A DNA stretch of 64,000 nucleotides from Pirellulales bacterium. Its GTDB lineage: Bacteria > Planctomycetota > Planctomycetia > Pirellulales > Lacipirellulaceae. Positions 54,993 through 64,000 of the stretch are shown here, piece after piece. Each line of letters starts with the position of its first letter. The first letter of the stretch is position 1. The position numbers and the translations under genes are program-made. Location: the NCBI GenBank assembly GCA_019636345.1, contig JAHBXQ010000007.1:124001-188000 (forward strand), given 5' to 3'. Below the pieces are notes generated by a model. It searched no databases and was not told the origin of the DNA. It saw nothing but the letters and a program-made list of their open reading frames with translations.

Positions 54993-55553
54993 TCAGAACT
55001 GCAAGAACCGCCAATCGACGTACAGCCCGAACCACACGACTGCGGAGATCACCAGAACGTTGATCGCCAGCGCCGCCGGCATGCGCCAATTGCGACTCTG
55101 TTCGGAGAAGAAATCGTTCTTGAACAGGAGCCACAGCGAGTAGAGGCTCAGCAGCGGAGGCAGCAGCCCGATGCCGATGACCGCAGCTCGCCAAGCGCGG
55201 ATCAACTCGTCGGGCAGCGGGTCCGCAACGACTTCGTCCTCGTCGAGGTCGTCGTCGTCCCAGTCTTCAGAGAAATCGTCGTCGAGTTCATCGTCGGGGC
55301 CGCCGTCTCGCTCGTCGGCTTCCTCGGTTGGCCGCGATGCGTGCTGTTCAATCAGTTCGCGGGCTTCCTCGGCGACGTCGGCCGTGACAAGAAGGCGCAC
55401 TCCCGCGACTCCCGGCCCCATGTGCCACAGCGTCCCGGCCGCGACTTCGCCGTGAGTGCGAACGACAAAGCCCTGCTCTTCCAGGAGTCCGCGCACCAGC
55501 GCCGCTTCGACGGGCGAAGCATAGCGGGCGACCTCGACAAGCGGTTGGGGCAT
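54993..55553 (-). CDS. DUF2007-domain membrane protein
   Basis: The protein has 186 residues. The first 65 residues form a DUF2007-like domain (VEVARYASPVEAALVRGLLE, then VRLLVTADVAEEA), annotated in databases as a putative signal-transducing domain. An acidic low-complexity linker (about 85-113, rich in Asp) precedes two membrane spans (about 123-145 and 160-180). The N-terminus is expected in the cytoplasm. The start giving MPQPLVEVAR is chosen because similarity begins there; upstream residues in the same frame are Pro/Arg-rich. No operon partner is evident; the phytase-like gene starts 191 bp away in the opposite direction. Confidence 0.75.
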   Translation of the reverse strand: MPQPLVEVARYASPVEAALVRGLLEEQGFVVRTHGEVAAGTLWHMGPGVAGVRLLVTADVAEEARELIEQHASRPTEEADERDGGPDDELDDDFSEDWDDDDLDEDEVVADPLPDELIRAWRAAVIGIGLLPPLLSLYSLWLLFKNDFFSEQSRNWRMPAALAINVLVISAVVWFGLYVDWRFLQF

Positions 55554-55744
55554 GGGACGATCAGGCTGCGGTCGATTGACGTCCTGGGGGCTTCGCTGCG
55601 CTACGACCCCAGCCACCCTGCCACCCTGCCTGGGAACGCAACCGGCGTCACGGCCAGGCTGCGCGGGGACGGGTTGAATGCTGCGACTCATGGTATAGTA
55701 GCGGCATCGTCCTCGTCGATCGGCAAATCGAGTCGAGACCACCG

Positions 55745-57154
55745 ATGCAGAAGCATTTCGTCGCCGGAATCGCCGTCTTGGCCTGTTGCATTTGGTCGTC
55801 GCCTCGCGTTCATGCCGCCCGGTGGTCGATCGCCTATCGCGGCACGTTCACGCTCGACAACAACGGTTTCAACGCCAGCGAGTTGAGCGGCATCGCCTTT
55901 CGCGGCCGGGTCGGCGGGCTGGAGTCGACCCCCTGCACGTCGTGCGGGTTCGTCGCCGTGCAGGATTCCAGCGCGAGCGTGCTGGCGATGAACTTGTCGT
56001 TCCACGCCAACGGGTCGATCGCATCGGCCGTCGTCGTCGGGCAGACGACGCTCACGGCCAATCTTGACTACGAGGGAATCGCCGTCACCGGGCTGTTCGA
56101 GCAATACGGCGGCGTCGCCTCGGCCGTCAATCGCGTGCTCGTCAGCGACGAAGCGACCCCCGGGATTCGCGAAGTGCGGCTCGACACCGGCGCGGTCGTC
56201 GCGACTGTGCCGATCCCCGCGGTCTATGCCCACGTTCGCAACAATCGCGGGTTCGAGGCGCTGACGACCTGGAACCGCTCGAGCGACGGTTTCCGCATGG
56301 CCGTGGCGAACGAGGAGGCGCTGACGATCGACGGCCCCGCGGCCGGACTTGCCGGCGGGACCGTCGTTCGGATTCAGACGTACGACGTGGTAGGCAACCC
56401 GACCTTCAATCTCAGCTACCAACCGCGGCAGCAGTGGGCCTACGTCGTCGACCCGATCCACGGCGGCGCATCCACCAGCAGTCAGACGCAAAGCGGACTC
56501 GTCGAGATGGCGGCGATGCCGGATCGTACGCTGCTCGCCTTGGAACGCTCGGCGGCGCTGACCGTGCCGGTGCTGCAGAATCGGCTCTACGAAATCGACC
56601 CGACCGGCGCCACCGACGTCGGCGGCGCGGCGTTTGAGGCCGGGCTCGTCGGCCAAAGCTACGCCCCGGTCGGCAAGGAATTGCTCTGGAGCGGGACGAT
56701 TGGCGGGGTATTCGGCGAGAACCTCGAAGGGCTGACCCTGGGGCCGCAACTCGCCAACGGCAATTGGACGCTGGTCGGCGTGGTCGACAACGGCGGCAGC
56801 GGAGCGACGACTCTCGTTTCGTTCGAGGCGACGCCGATCGTCTCGGCCGACTTCGACGTCAGCGGCGCGGTCGACGGGAGCGATTTTCTTCTCTGGCAGC
56901 GCGACTATCGGGCAATTCCCCCGTGGCTTGCCGATCAGCGCCCCGGCGACGCAAACCGCGACGGCCAAGTCGACTCGGCCGACTTGGCCGTGTGGCATAG
57001 CGGCTTCGGCGCGGCTGCCAGCGTCATGAGCCGGCCCGTCCCCGAGCCGGGCGCCGCAGTGCTCGCGATTTTGGGAACGGCGCTCGTTGCGACGACATTG
57101 GAGAGTTCGGTCGGCTTCGTCATGCGGCGCGCGTGCGAGACGCGGGCGAAGTGA
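55745..57154 (+). CDS. Secreted phytase-like (esterase-like activity of phytase) PEP-CTERM protein
   Basis: The protein has 469 residues. The signal peptide ends at RVHAA (about 24). A phytase-like beta-propeller domain (about 30-370) includes ELSGIAFRG, LDYEGIAVTG, RNNRGFEAL and ENLEGLTLG, as in the esterase-like family. A dockerin pair (DVSGAVDGSDFLLWQRDY and DANRDGQVDSADLAVW, about 375-415) follows. The end is a PEP-CTERM tag (VPEPGAAVLAILG, then a basic tail). The combination of dockerin and PEP-CTERM is typical of planctomycete exoproteins. The 3' end overlaps the convergent glycosyltransferase gene by 35 bases. Confidence 0.85.
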   Translation: MQKHFVAGIAVLACCIWSSPRVHAARWSIAYRGTFTLDNNGFNASELSGIAFRGRVGGLESTPCTSCGFVAVQDSSASVLAMNLSFHANGSIASAVVVGQTTLTANLDYEGIAVTGLFEQYGGVASAVNRVLVSDEATPGIREVRLDTGAVVATVPIPAVYAHVRNNRGFEALTTWNRSSDGFRMAVANEEALTIDGPAAGLAGGTVVRIQTYDVVGNPTFNLSYQPRQQWAYVVDPIHGGASTSSQTQSGLVEMAAMPDRTLLALERSAALTVPVLQNRLYEIDPTGATDVGGAAFEAGLVGQSYAPVGKELLWSGTIGGVFGENLEGLTLGPQLANGNWTLVGVVDNGGSGATTLVSFEATPIVSADFDVSGAVDGSDFLLWQRDYRAIPPWLADQRPGDANRDGQVDSADLAVWHSGFGAAASVMSRPVPEPGAAVLAILGTALVATTLESSVGFVMRRACETRAK

Positions 57155-58385
57155 AGTCGAGCGTTGCAGGCCACTCGAGGAGCTCGGGCGCCGACGGCAG
57201 TTCCAATCGCTCGCGCAATCGCCGGGACCAGTGAGCGCCGAAGTTCGCGACTGAGTTGTACGCGACGAAGAAATCGCCGCGCGGGGTGAGACGGTAGGCG
57301 GTCGAAAGTTCCAACGCCTCCCGCAGGCCGCGGACCACGTCGTCGGGATTGTCGTGCCGGCAGACGACCCCGAGGTCGAATTGTCGGACCGACTCGCCGA
57401 TCCAACCGGAGTCGATTCCCAGAACGGGCCGGCCTGCGGCGGCCGCGGCGACGACGATGCTCGACGAATGGGCGTGGCCGGGATAGAGCGCGGCGACGAC
57501 GTCGGCCCCGTCGATTGCCGCGGCGAACTCGCGCGCGTCGAGATACCGATCGAGCGACTCGACCCGATCCGACTGCAGCAAATCGCGACCGTTGCGATGG
57601 AGCCAGTCGCGGACGGCCGGATCGGCCTTGCCGGCCAGGACGAGTCGCGTCCCTGTCGGAATGCGACGCAGCGCCTCGACCAGTTGCGGCACCCCTTTGC
57701 GAAGTTCGATCAGTCCCGCGACGACGATGATCTTGCCGTTCTCGCGCAGGCCGAGCAGTCGCCGTGCCGCGAGCTTCTCAAGCTTCGTCGCCGGGTCGAC
57801 CGGGTCCGGCATGAGACGCACGCGCGCCCGCAGGCGGGGGTGAAGTCGCTGGATTTCGCCGACCGCGCGGCGATCAAGATGAAAGATCGTCGTCCACGGA
57901 CTGCGAGCCAGTTGCATCACGTTCAGCCGCCGGCGGAGTCGTCCGCGCCAGCTTCCGTCCGGGAGGACGTAGCGTCCCCCGATCAGCAGCGTCTCGGCTT
58001 CGACTTGGGGCGCCGCCAGCCGCCGACGAATCTCGCCCGGCCACGACGCGAACCGAGCCAGCAGATTGCCGTACGGGACGTACACGTGCTGCGGTTCGGC
58101 GGCGCGAATCGCGGAACGCAGCCCGCCGTATGCAGCGGCGATCCCGCGGGGACCAGTCACCACCACGCGGCGCCGATTCCGATCCCACTCGAACTCGTCG
58201 AGCAGGTGCAGGCGAAACGCCGATTCAATCGCACCAAGCTGAACGGCAAATTCCAGCGACTCGGCGGCCTGACGACTGGTGGCCAGAGTCAGTTCGCAGG
58301 GGAGCTTCGCGAGTTCGCGCACCATGCGCGCGGCGTGGGCCAGGTTGTGACCCAAGAACTGCGGTTCGTAAATCAGCACCCGCAT
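57120..58385 (-). CDS. Family GT4-like glycosyltransferase
   Basis: The protein has 421 residues of GT-B type. The N-terminal MRVLIYEPQFLGHNLAH opens a Rossmann-like acceptor domain. The C-terminal donor domain has IIVVAGLIELRKGVPQLVEA and the GT4-like EX7E-area block AALYPGHAHSSSIVVAAAAA, where a Gly/His-rich loop replaces the usual E-x7-E acidic pair. It probably adds a sugar to a lipid-linked or surface glycan, or to a capsule. No adjacent glycan cluster is present, so the acceptor is unknown. The start ATG at 58385 is chosen because the family N-terminus begins there; the upstream frame is unlike the family. It overlaps the convergent phytase-like gene end by 35 bases. Confidence 0.8.
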   Translation of the reverse strand: MRVLIYEPQFLGHNLAHAARMVRELAKLPCELTLATSRQAAESLEFAVQLGAIESAFRLHLLDEFEWDRNRRRVVVTGPRGIAAAYGGLRSAIRAAEPQHVYVPYGNLLARFASWPGEIRRRLAAPQVEAETLLIGGRYVLPDGSWRGRLRRRLNVMQLARSPWTTIFHLDRRAVGEIQRLHPRLRARVRLMPDPVDPATKLEKLAARRLLGLRENGKIIVVAGLIELRKGVPQLVEALRRIPTGTRLVLAGKADPAVRDWLHRNGRDLLQSDRVESLDRYLDAREFAAAIDGADVVAALYPGHAHSSSIVVAAAAAGRPVLGIDSGWIGESVRQFDLGVVCRHDNPDDVVRGLREALELSTAYRLTPRGDFFVAYNSVANFGAHWSRRLRERLELPSAPELLEWPATLDFTSPASRTRAA

Positions 58386-58649
58386 GGCCCGCCGCAGTGG
58401 CTGAAGATCGTGAGGTTTGAGCCGGACAAAAGCGCGGAACGATAGCACTTCGCCGCCGCACGCGAAAGGCGAGATTGCCTGCTTCGCAGGCATGAAGAGC
58501 ATCCCCGGGCTCCTGCAAAATGGCTAGCCGATCTCGTCGCACGGAGCGGTAACACCCGCCCGCTTGCTAGCACCGGCGTGCCGAGAGCCGGGCATGGCCA
58601 TGCCCTGGGCCGCCCTGGGCGAAACGTCGATGCGACCGCATCGAGTCGG

Positions 58650-59312
58650 CTACGTCAGTCGCGCTTCGACCCAGCAACTCGGGTCTTCTTCGTAGGGAAA
58701 GCTCGGCCCCGTGCTGAGCGTCTGCAGGCCCCGTTCACGGTCGAGCACCGCATAGGTGAAGCCGATCTGCGACTGCTGTTCGGGGTCGTACCCCCCGAGC
58801 GCGGCGGCCGCGGCGACGGCCGTGAGTTGGTATCCGACCGCCGACGACTTGGCGAGCGCCTGCAACTGACGCGGACGGACAGGCGCGGCGTTTTCCCGCG
58901 CGCGGTTGACGAGCAGTTGATCGGCAAGCGGCTGATCGCCGGCGCTTCCGCCGCCGCGCGGCAGGAAGACGAACCGATGGCAGTATCGGCTGGCGCGATG
59001 GATGTTGAGGGTGCAGCGGGTGTCGACCCACACCTGCAGCCCGTCGCTTTCCTCGAGTCGCGAGTCGCGACACCAGGGCAACTGCGTCTTGCCCGCGACG
59101 TGCACCTGCCACACAAGCCCCGCGGGGTTCCAGCCCATGCGAACCTCGGCGAACGGCTCATCGCCGTCGAGCCGCCCCAGCGCCGGCAGGGCGAACGATT
59201 CGTCGAGCACGAGCGAAGCGCCTTTGGTCGGCATCTCGAATCGCTTGACGTCGATCGAGAATCGAAAGATCTGCCGCGGGGGCAGGAGGGACGGGTCGAA
59301 AGGTTGAGACAC
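58650..59312 (-). CDS. CBM9/DOMON-like beta-sandwich protein
   Basis: The protein has 220 residues and no signal peptide. The fold signals are of a CBM9-like (DOMON-type) sandwich: FAEVRMGWNPAGLVWQVHV, DGLQVWVDTR and the His-rich YCHRFVFLPRG strand. The last part contains GFTYAVLDRERGLQTLSTG, a form common in planctomycete proteins annotated as hypothetical. It may bind carbohydrate, but without a signal peptide it could be cytoplasmic, so function is open. It stands between the glycosyltransferase and rseP genes, all on the minus strand, with 123 bp before rseP's stop. Confidence 0.7.
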   Translation of the reverse strand: MSQPFDPSLLPPRQIFRFSIDVKRFEMPTKGASLVLDESFALPALGRLDGDEPFAEVRMGWNPAGLVWQVHVAGKTQLPWCRDSRLEESDGLQVWVDTRCTLNIHRASRYCHRFVFLPRGGGSAGDQPLADQLLVNRARENAAPVRPRQLQALAKSSAVGYQLTAVAAAAALGGYDPEQQSQIGFTYAVLDRERGLQTLSTGPSFPYEEDPSCWVEARLT

Positions 59313-59435
59313 GAGGGTTCGGAGTTCGGACGGCGGTTAGGGATTGGAGATCTGGGATGGTGCGTGTCGCTCTCTGCGGGCTCCTGCCTCGCGGACCATG
59401 GTTTGCATCTTACGCCCCGAGAATTCGAGCCTTCC

Positions 59436-61598
59436 TTACAATTGGCGCGAGATCAGACCAAAGTCAAGCGCCAGCACGAACGCCATGAGGGAGACGATGA
59501 ACGCGAAGCCGATGGCGTGCAACGCGACGACGAACTTCTCGCTGGCTGGGCGGCCGCGGACTCCCTCATAGGCCAAAAACACCATGTGTCCGCCGTCAAG
59601 GATCGGGATCGGCAGGAAGTTGATAACGGCCAAGTTTGCGCTGAGCATCGTGAGGAAGGTGAGCAGTTTGCCCAGCCCGTCGAAGGCCGAGTACCCCGCC
59701 GCCTTGGCGATCGTGACCGGCCCCCCCAGCGCCGTGAGCGGCACCTGGCCGTCGCCGATTTTCTGCAGGAAGCGGTAAACCAGCCCCAACGAGCGAACCG
59801 TTTCGTCCCAGCCGCGCTGCAGTTGTTCGTCGAAGGTTGCGGCGATTCGCGTCCGAACCACCGGCGTGAAGCCCAAGCCGCGGTCGGGCAAGAATCGGGT
59901 CTGCGAGGCGACCGGGGTCATGTCGACGACGGCCTCGGTCTCGCCGCGCAGATAGGTCAGCTTGACGCCCGAACCCGGGGGAAGCAGTTGCATTTGGGCC
60001 ATCAGCCCGGCCCACGAGTGTTGGGTCTTCTCATTGAAGTCGAACTTGATCTTGCCGATCTCTTTCGCTTCGGCTGCATCCTTGTGATCGGGAGGCGCCA
60101 CGAACGCGGCCCGGACGAGGATGTCGCCGCTGCGGAGCCCGGCCTTGTCTGCGGGACTGCCGGGGGCGACCGAGTCGACCTTGTTCAAAACGCGATAGGC
60201 GATCCCCAACGCAGGCGCGGGGACCGGGTCGTCGCGCTCCAGCGGCTCCTCGATCCAAGCGACCGGCCGCAGCGGGACGACCTTCGAGGCGGTCGGCTCA
60301 CGCCCCTCGGCGGCGCCCCGCGCGCTGCGGATCGTCAGCCGCACGTCGCGATTGTCGGCTGCCATTTGCCGCAGCACCTCGGGCAGCGCGATCGGGTCGG
60401 GATGCGTCAGCGGCGACGGGGCCGCGGGATCGGCCGCCGCGGGGTCGGCGATCTGGTCGAGGAAGTCGCCCGCTTTGATCCCGGCCTGCGCGGCCGGCGA
60501 ACCGGATTGCACCGCGACGATCTGCCCCATCTCCATCGACAACCCGAACTCGACGGCCGCCTGCGGGGGAAGCGACGTCTCGACCTCGCGTGTCGACGAT
60601 TCGCTCTCATCGCCCCTCGCATCGCCGGCCTTGTCCGCATCTTCTTTGCTCGGCTGGCGTCGCACGGTCAGGTGCAGCGTTTCGCCGGGCCGTTGCACCG
60701 CGATCGCGGCGAACGCGGCGAAGTCCGCAATAGGCTGACCGTCGACGGCGATTATTTCGTCCCCGCCGACGAGCGCGGGCGAAGCCTCGGAAGCGGCGCT
60801 CCCCGGGCGGGCCGGCATCTCGGCGGCCAGCTTGAGCGACCGCGGCGAAACGACGCCGATGCGAACCAACCCGCCCGAGACGCCCGCCTCGGGCTTGAGC
60901 GTCTCGGCAAACTCCTTCTCGCCGCGGCGGAGCACCATCGGCACTCCCGCGTCGAGATCGGCCAAGGTGACGGCGCCTTGCAGTTCGTTGTACGAGGGTT
61001 GCTCGATGTCTCCGATCCTGACGATCTCGTCGCCCGGCAGGATCCCCGCGCGCCATGCCGGCGAACCGGGCGCCGTTTGCGACACCTCGGCCGGCATGTA
61101 CGGCACGCCCAAGCCGTAGGCGACCACCGCGAAGATGAACGCGAAAATCACGTTCATCACCACTCCGGCCGAGATGATCGCCATCCGCTGGGGAACGCTC
61201 TTGGCCATGTAGCTGCGACGGTCGACGAGAAACTTCTGTCCGTCGGGGCCGACGACTTCCTTGGCGTCGGCCGGGCTGCCATGGGCCTGCGACTCGCGGA
61301 CCTGCTCGGCGTAGTTGGCCGGGTTGTCGTCCTGGCCGAGCATCTTCACGTAGCCTCCCAGGGGGAGGATGCCGATGCCGTACTCGGTTTCGCCCCACTT
61401 GCGGCTGATCTTGTAGCCGCCGATGTCGAAGCCGATGAAGAATTTCTCGCACTTGACGCCGCACATTTTGGCGACGGCGAAATGCCCCAGTTCGTGGACG
61501 AAGATGACGAATCCCAGGCCGATCGCGGCCTGGAGGATTCCCCACGCGTAGGGTCCGTACCCGCTGACGTCAAAGGCCGCGACGAGAGCCGCGCTCAT
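59436..61598 (-). CDS. rseP: RIP metalloprotease RseP (site-2 protease), multi-PDZ
   Basis: The protein has 720 residues, longer than the usual 450. It is an inner-membrane zinc protease that cleaves membrane-anchored anti-sigma factors and similar substrates. The metal site HELGH lies at 35-39 within the first span (FVIFVHELGHFAV). The second metal motif is in the LPIPILDGGH block near the C-terminus. Between them lie four PDZ-like segments (for example APGSPAWRAGILPGDEIVRI, GSPAAQAGIKAGDFLDQI and APGSPADKAGLRSGDILVRA), where two are usual. The ATG overlaps the dxr stop as ATGA, so the start at 61598 is preferred over in-frame ATG 61604. It is translationally coupled to dxr. Confidence 0.95.
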   Translation of the reverse strand: MSAALVAAFDVSGYGPYAWGILQAAIGLGFVIFVHELGHFAVAKMCGVKCEKFFIGFDIGGYKISRKWGETEYGIGILPLGGYVKMLGQDDNPANYAEQVRESQAHGSPADAKEVVGPDGQKFLVDRRSYMAKSVPQRMAIISAGVVMNVIFAFIFAVVAYGLGVPYMPAEVSQTAPGSPAWRAGILPGDEIVRIGDIEQPSYNELQGAVTLADLDAGVPMVLRRGEKEFAETLKPEAGVSGGLVRIGVVSPRSLKLAAEMPARPGSAASEASPALVGGDEIIAVDGQPIADFAAFAAIAVQRPGETLHLTVRRQPSKEDADKAGDARGDESESSTREVETSLPPQAAVEFGLSMEMGQIVAVQSGSPAAQAGIKAGDFLDQIADPAAADPAAPSPLTHPDPIALPEVLRQMAADNRDVRLTIRSARGAAEGREPTASKVVPLRPVAWIEEPLERDDPVPAPALGIAYRVLNKVDSVAPGSPADKAGLRSGDILVRAAFVAPPDHKDAAEAKEIGKIKFDFNEKTQHSWAGLMAQMQLLPPGSGVKLTYLRGETEAVVDMTPVASQTRFLPDRGLGFTPVVRTRIAATFDEQLQRGWDETVRSLGLVYRFLQKIGDGQVPLTALGGPVTIAKAAGYSAFDGLGKLLTFLTMLSANLAVINFLPIPILDGGHMVFLAYEGVRGRPASEKFVVALHAIGFAFIVSLMAFVLALDFGLISRQL

Positions 61599-62758
61599 GC
61601 ACATACCCAACGTGATATCTCCTGGCGCGCCCACCGGTCGAGCTGGCAAAGCTGCTCGAGCGTGGGACGCGATTCAAATTGATGGGCCTTGAGCACGCTG
61701 CGGCAGGCCGGTACGATCTCGGTGAAGTGGAGATCCCCCTCCAAAAACTGAGCGACCGCGGCCTCGTTCGCCGCGTTGAGCACGGCGCCGGCCGAGCCCC
61801 CTGCCCGGGCCGCCTCCTCGCCCAGGGCAATCGCCGGAAACCGATCGCGGTCCGGGGGTTCGAACTCCAGCCGGAACGGCTGACGCCAGTCGATCCGCCG
61901 CGCGACCCCCGCCACGCGCTCGGGGTAGTGCAGCGCGTATTGAATCGGCAACCGCATGTCGGGGGGACTCATCTGGGCGACGACCGAGCCGTCGACGAAC
62001 TCGACCAGCGAGTGGACGACCGACTGCGGGTGGATCACCACCTCGATCTTCTCGGCCGAGACGCCGAACAGCCAGCGGGCCTCGACGATCTCGAGCGCCT
62101 TGTTCATCATCGTGGCCGAGTCGATGGTGATCTTGGGGCCCATGGTCCAGGTGGGGTGGGCCAGGGCTTCGGCGACCGTGATCTGTTGCAGTTCGTGGAG
62201 GGGCCAGTTCTTGAACGGGCCGCCGCTGGCCGTGAGGACCAGCCGAGCGACTTCCTCGGTCGAGCCGGATTGCAGGGCTTGGAACAGCGCGCTGTGCTCG
62301 CTGTCGACCGGCAACAGTCGGCCCCCTTTCTCGGCCACGAGCCGGCTCACCAACTCCCCGGCCATGACCATGGTTTCCTTATTGGCCAGGGCGACCGTCT
62401 TCCCGTGTTCGAGGGCGGCCCAAGTGCTTTCGAGCCCCGCGCGGCCGACGATCCCGGCAAGCAGGACGTCGACGTCCGCGTGCTGGGCGACCTTGGTCAG
62501 GGCTTCGGGTCCGACGAGCAATTCGCAGTTGCGGGGGAGCTTCTTGCGATCGAGCCGGACGGCCGCCTCGGGGTTCGAGGCGATGATCCAGCGAGGGCGA
62601 AATCGCTTGGCCTGGGCCGCGAGCTCGTCGACCCGCGAGTGGGCCGACAGAGCGATCGCCTGCAGGGCGCCGCCGCTGGCTTCAATCACCTCCAGCGCGC
62701 TGGCGCCGATGCTGCCGGTGGATCCGAACACCGCAACGCGTTTGGCAGCAGTCGTCAT
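61595..62758 (-). CDS. dxr: 1-deoxy-D-xylulose-5-phosphate reductoisomerase
   Basis: The protein has 387 residues and carries out the NADPH-dependent second step of the MEP isoprenoid pathway (DXP to MEP). The NADPH motif GSTGSIGASALEVI is at 11-24. Also visible are LANKETMVMAGE, the active-site PVDSEHSALFQAL, ASGGPF, and the metal/substrate motif TIDSATMMNKALEIVEA. The C-terminal helices complete the family. The start is ATG 62758, giving MTTAAKRVAVFG; an upstream frame to 62899 adds unrelated residues. It is followed by rseP with four-base overlap; dxr-rseP order is widespread in bacteria. Confidence 0.98.
   Translation of the reverse strand: MTTAAKRVAVFGSTGSIGASALEVIEASGGALQAIALSAHSRVDELAAQAKRFRPRWIIASNPEAAVRLDRKKLPRNCELLVGPEALTKVAQHADVDVLLAGIVGRAGLESTWAALEHGKTVALANKETMVMAGELVSRLVAEKGGRLLPVDSEHSALFQALQSGSTEEVARLVLTASGGPFKNWPLHELQQITVAEALAHPTWTMGPKITIDSATMMNKALEIVEARWLFGVSAEKIEVVIHPQSVVHSLVEFVDGSVVAQMSPPDMRLPIQYALHYPERVAGVARRIDWRQPFRLEFEPPDRDRFPAIALGEEAARAGGSAGAVLNAANEAAVAQFLEGDLHFTEIVPACRSVLKAHQFESRPTLEQLCQLDRWARQEISRWVCA

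Positions 62759-64000
<1,242 letters not shown>

Overview
This is a GC-rich chromosomal window from a planctomycete, most likely of the Pirellulales. The support comes from its protein families: a DUF1559 pseudopilin-like protein, a BBP7-type outer-membrane barrel, a Ser/Thr kinase with a TPR-like tail, PEP-CTERM and dockerin-tagged secreted proteins, very large secreted proteins whose N-termini carry an E-x-L-E-x-R motif, and a GyrA of planctomycete appearance. I saw no tRNA, rRNA, CRISPR array, integrase or insertion sequence. The genus is not resolved.

Layout. 1-6.5 kb: the 5' part of a lamin-tail-domain protein, a WecA/TagO-type phosphoglycosyl transferase, two small secreted proteins (one PEP-CTERM) and a secreted BNR-repeat protein. 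A perfect 15-bp hairpin lies between the last two convergent genes. 6.7-8.6 kb: a tightly coupled pair, an arrestin-like double-membrane-span protein and a small P-loop NTPase. 9.4-11.8 kb: a TonB-dependent receptor. 12.2-15.5 kb: a membrane Ser/Thr kinase. 16.1-25.5 kb: one 3137-residue secreted subtilase-containing mosaic. 25.6-29.4 kb: a 1270-residue protein with five 75-residue repeats, a G8 domain, a beta-helix and a dockerin. 29.4-30.4 kb: no gene seen.

30.4-33.2 kb: an ArsR regulator, a metallo-beta-lactamase/rhodanese protein and a TSUP exporter read as one operon, probably for sulfide/persulfide handling. A palindrome fills the spacer of its promoter. 33.5-39.6 kb: a DUF1559 protein, then a SWIM-SNF2 helicase divergent from a GHKL ATPase. 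40-42.8 kb: gyrA. 42.8-49.4 kb: a probable sugar or amino-sugar locus with a sodium:solute symporter, a XylR-like regulator, a degenerate AnmK-like protein and two Gfo/Idh-type oxidoreductases. 49.4-52.4 kb: an ECF sigma factor divergent from the BBP7 barrel gene. 52.5-59.3 kb: a small c-type cytochrome, an NSUN-type RNA methyltransferase, a secreted esterase, a DUF2007 membrane protein, a phytase-like PEP-CTERM protein, a glycosyltransferase and a CBM9-like protein. 59.4-64 kb: housekeeping genes rseP, dxr and the 5' part of ftsH.

The items most worth a second look are the arrestin-like/P-loop pair, the SNF2/GHKL divergent pair, the two giant secreted mosaics, the AnmK-like protein that has lost its nucleotide-binding signatures, and the ArsR gene that seems to have lost its C-terminal helix by a one-base deletion. 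All functional calls rest on motif reading by eye; no database search was run.
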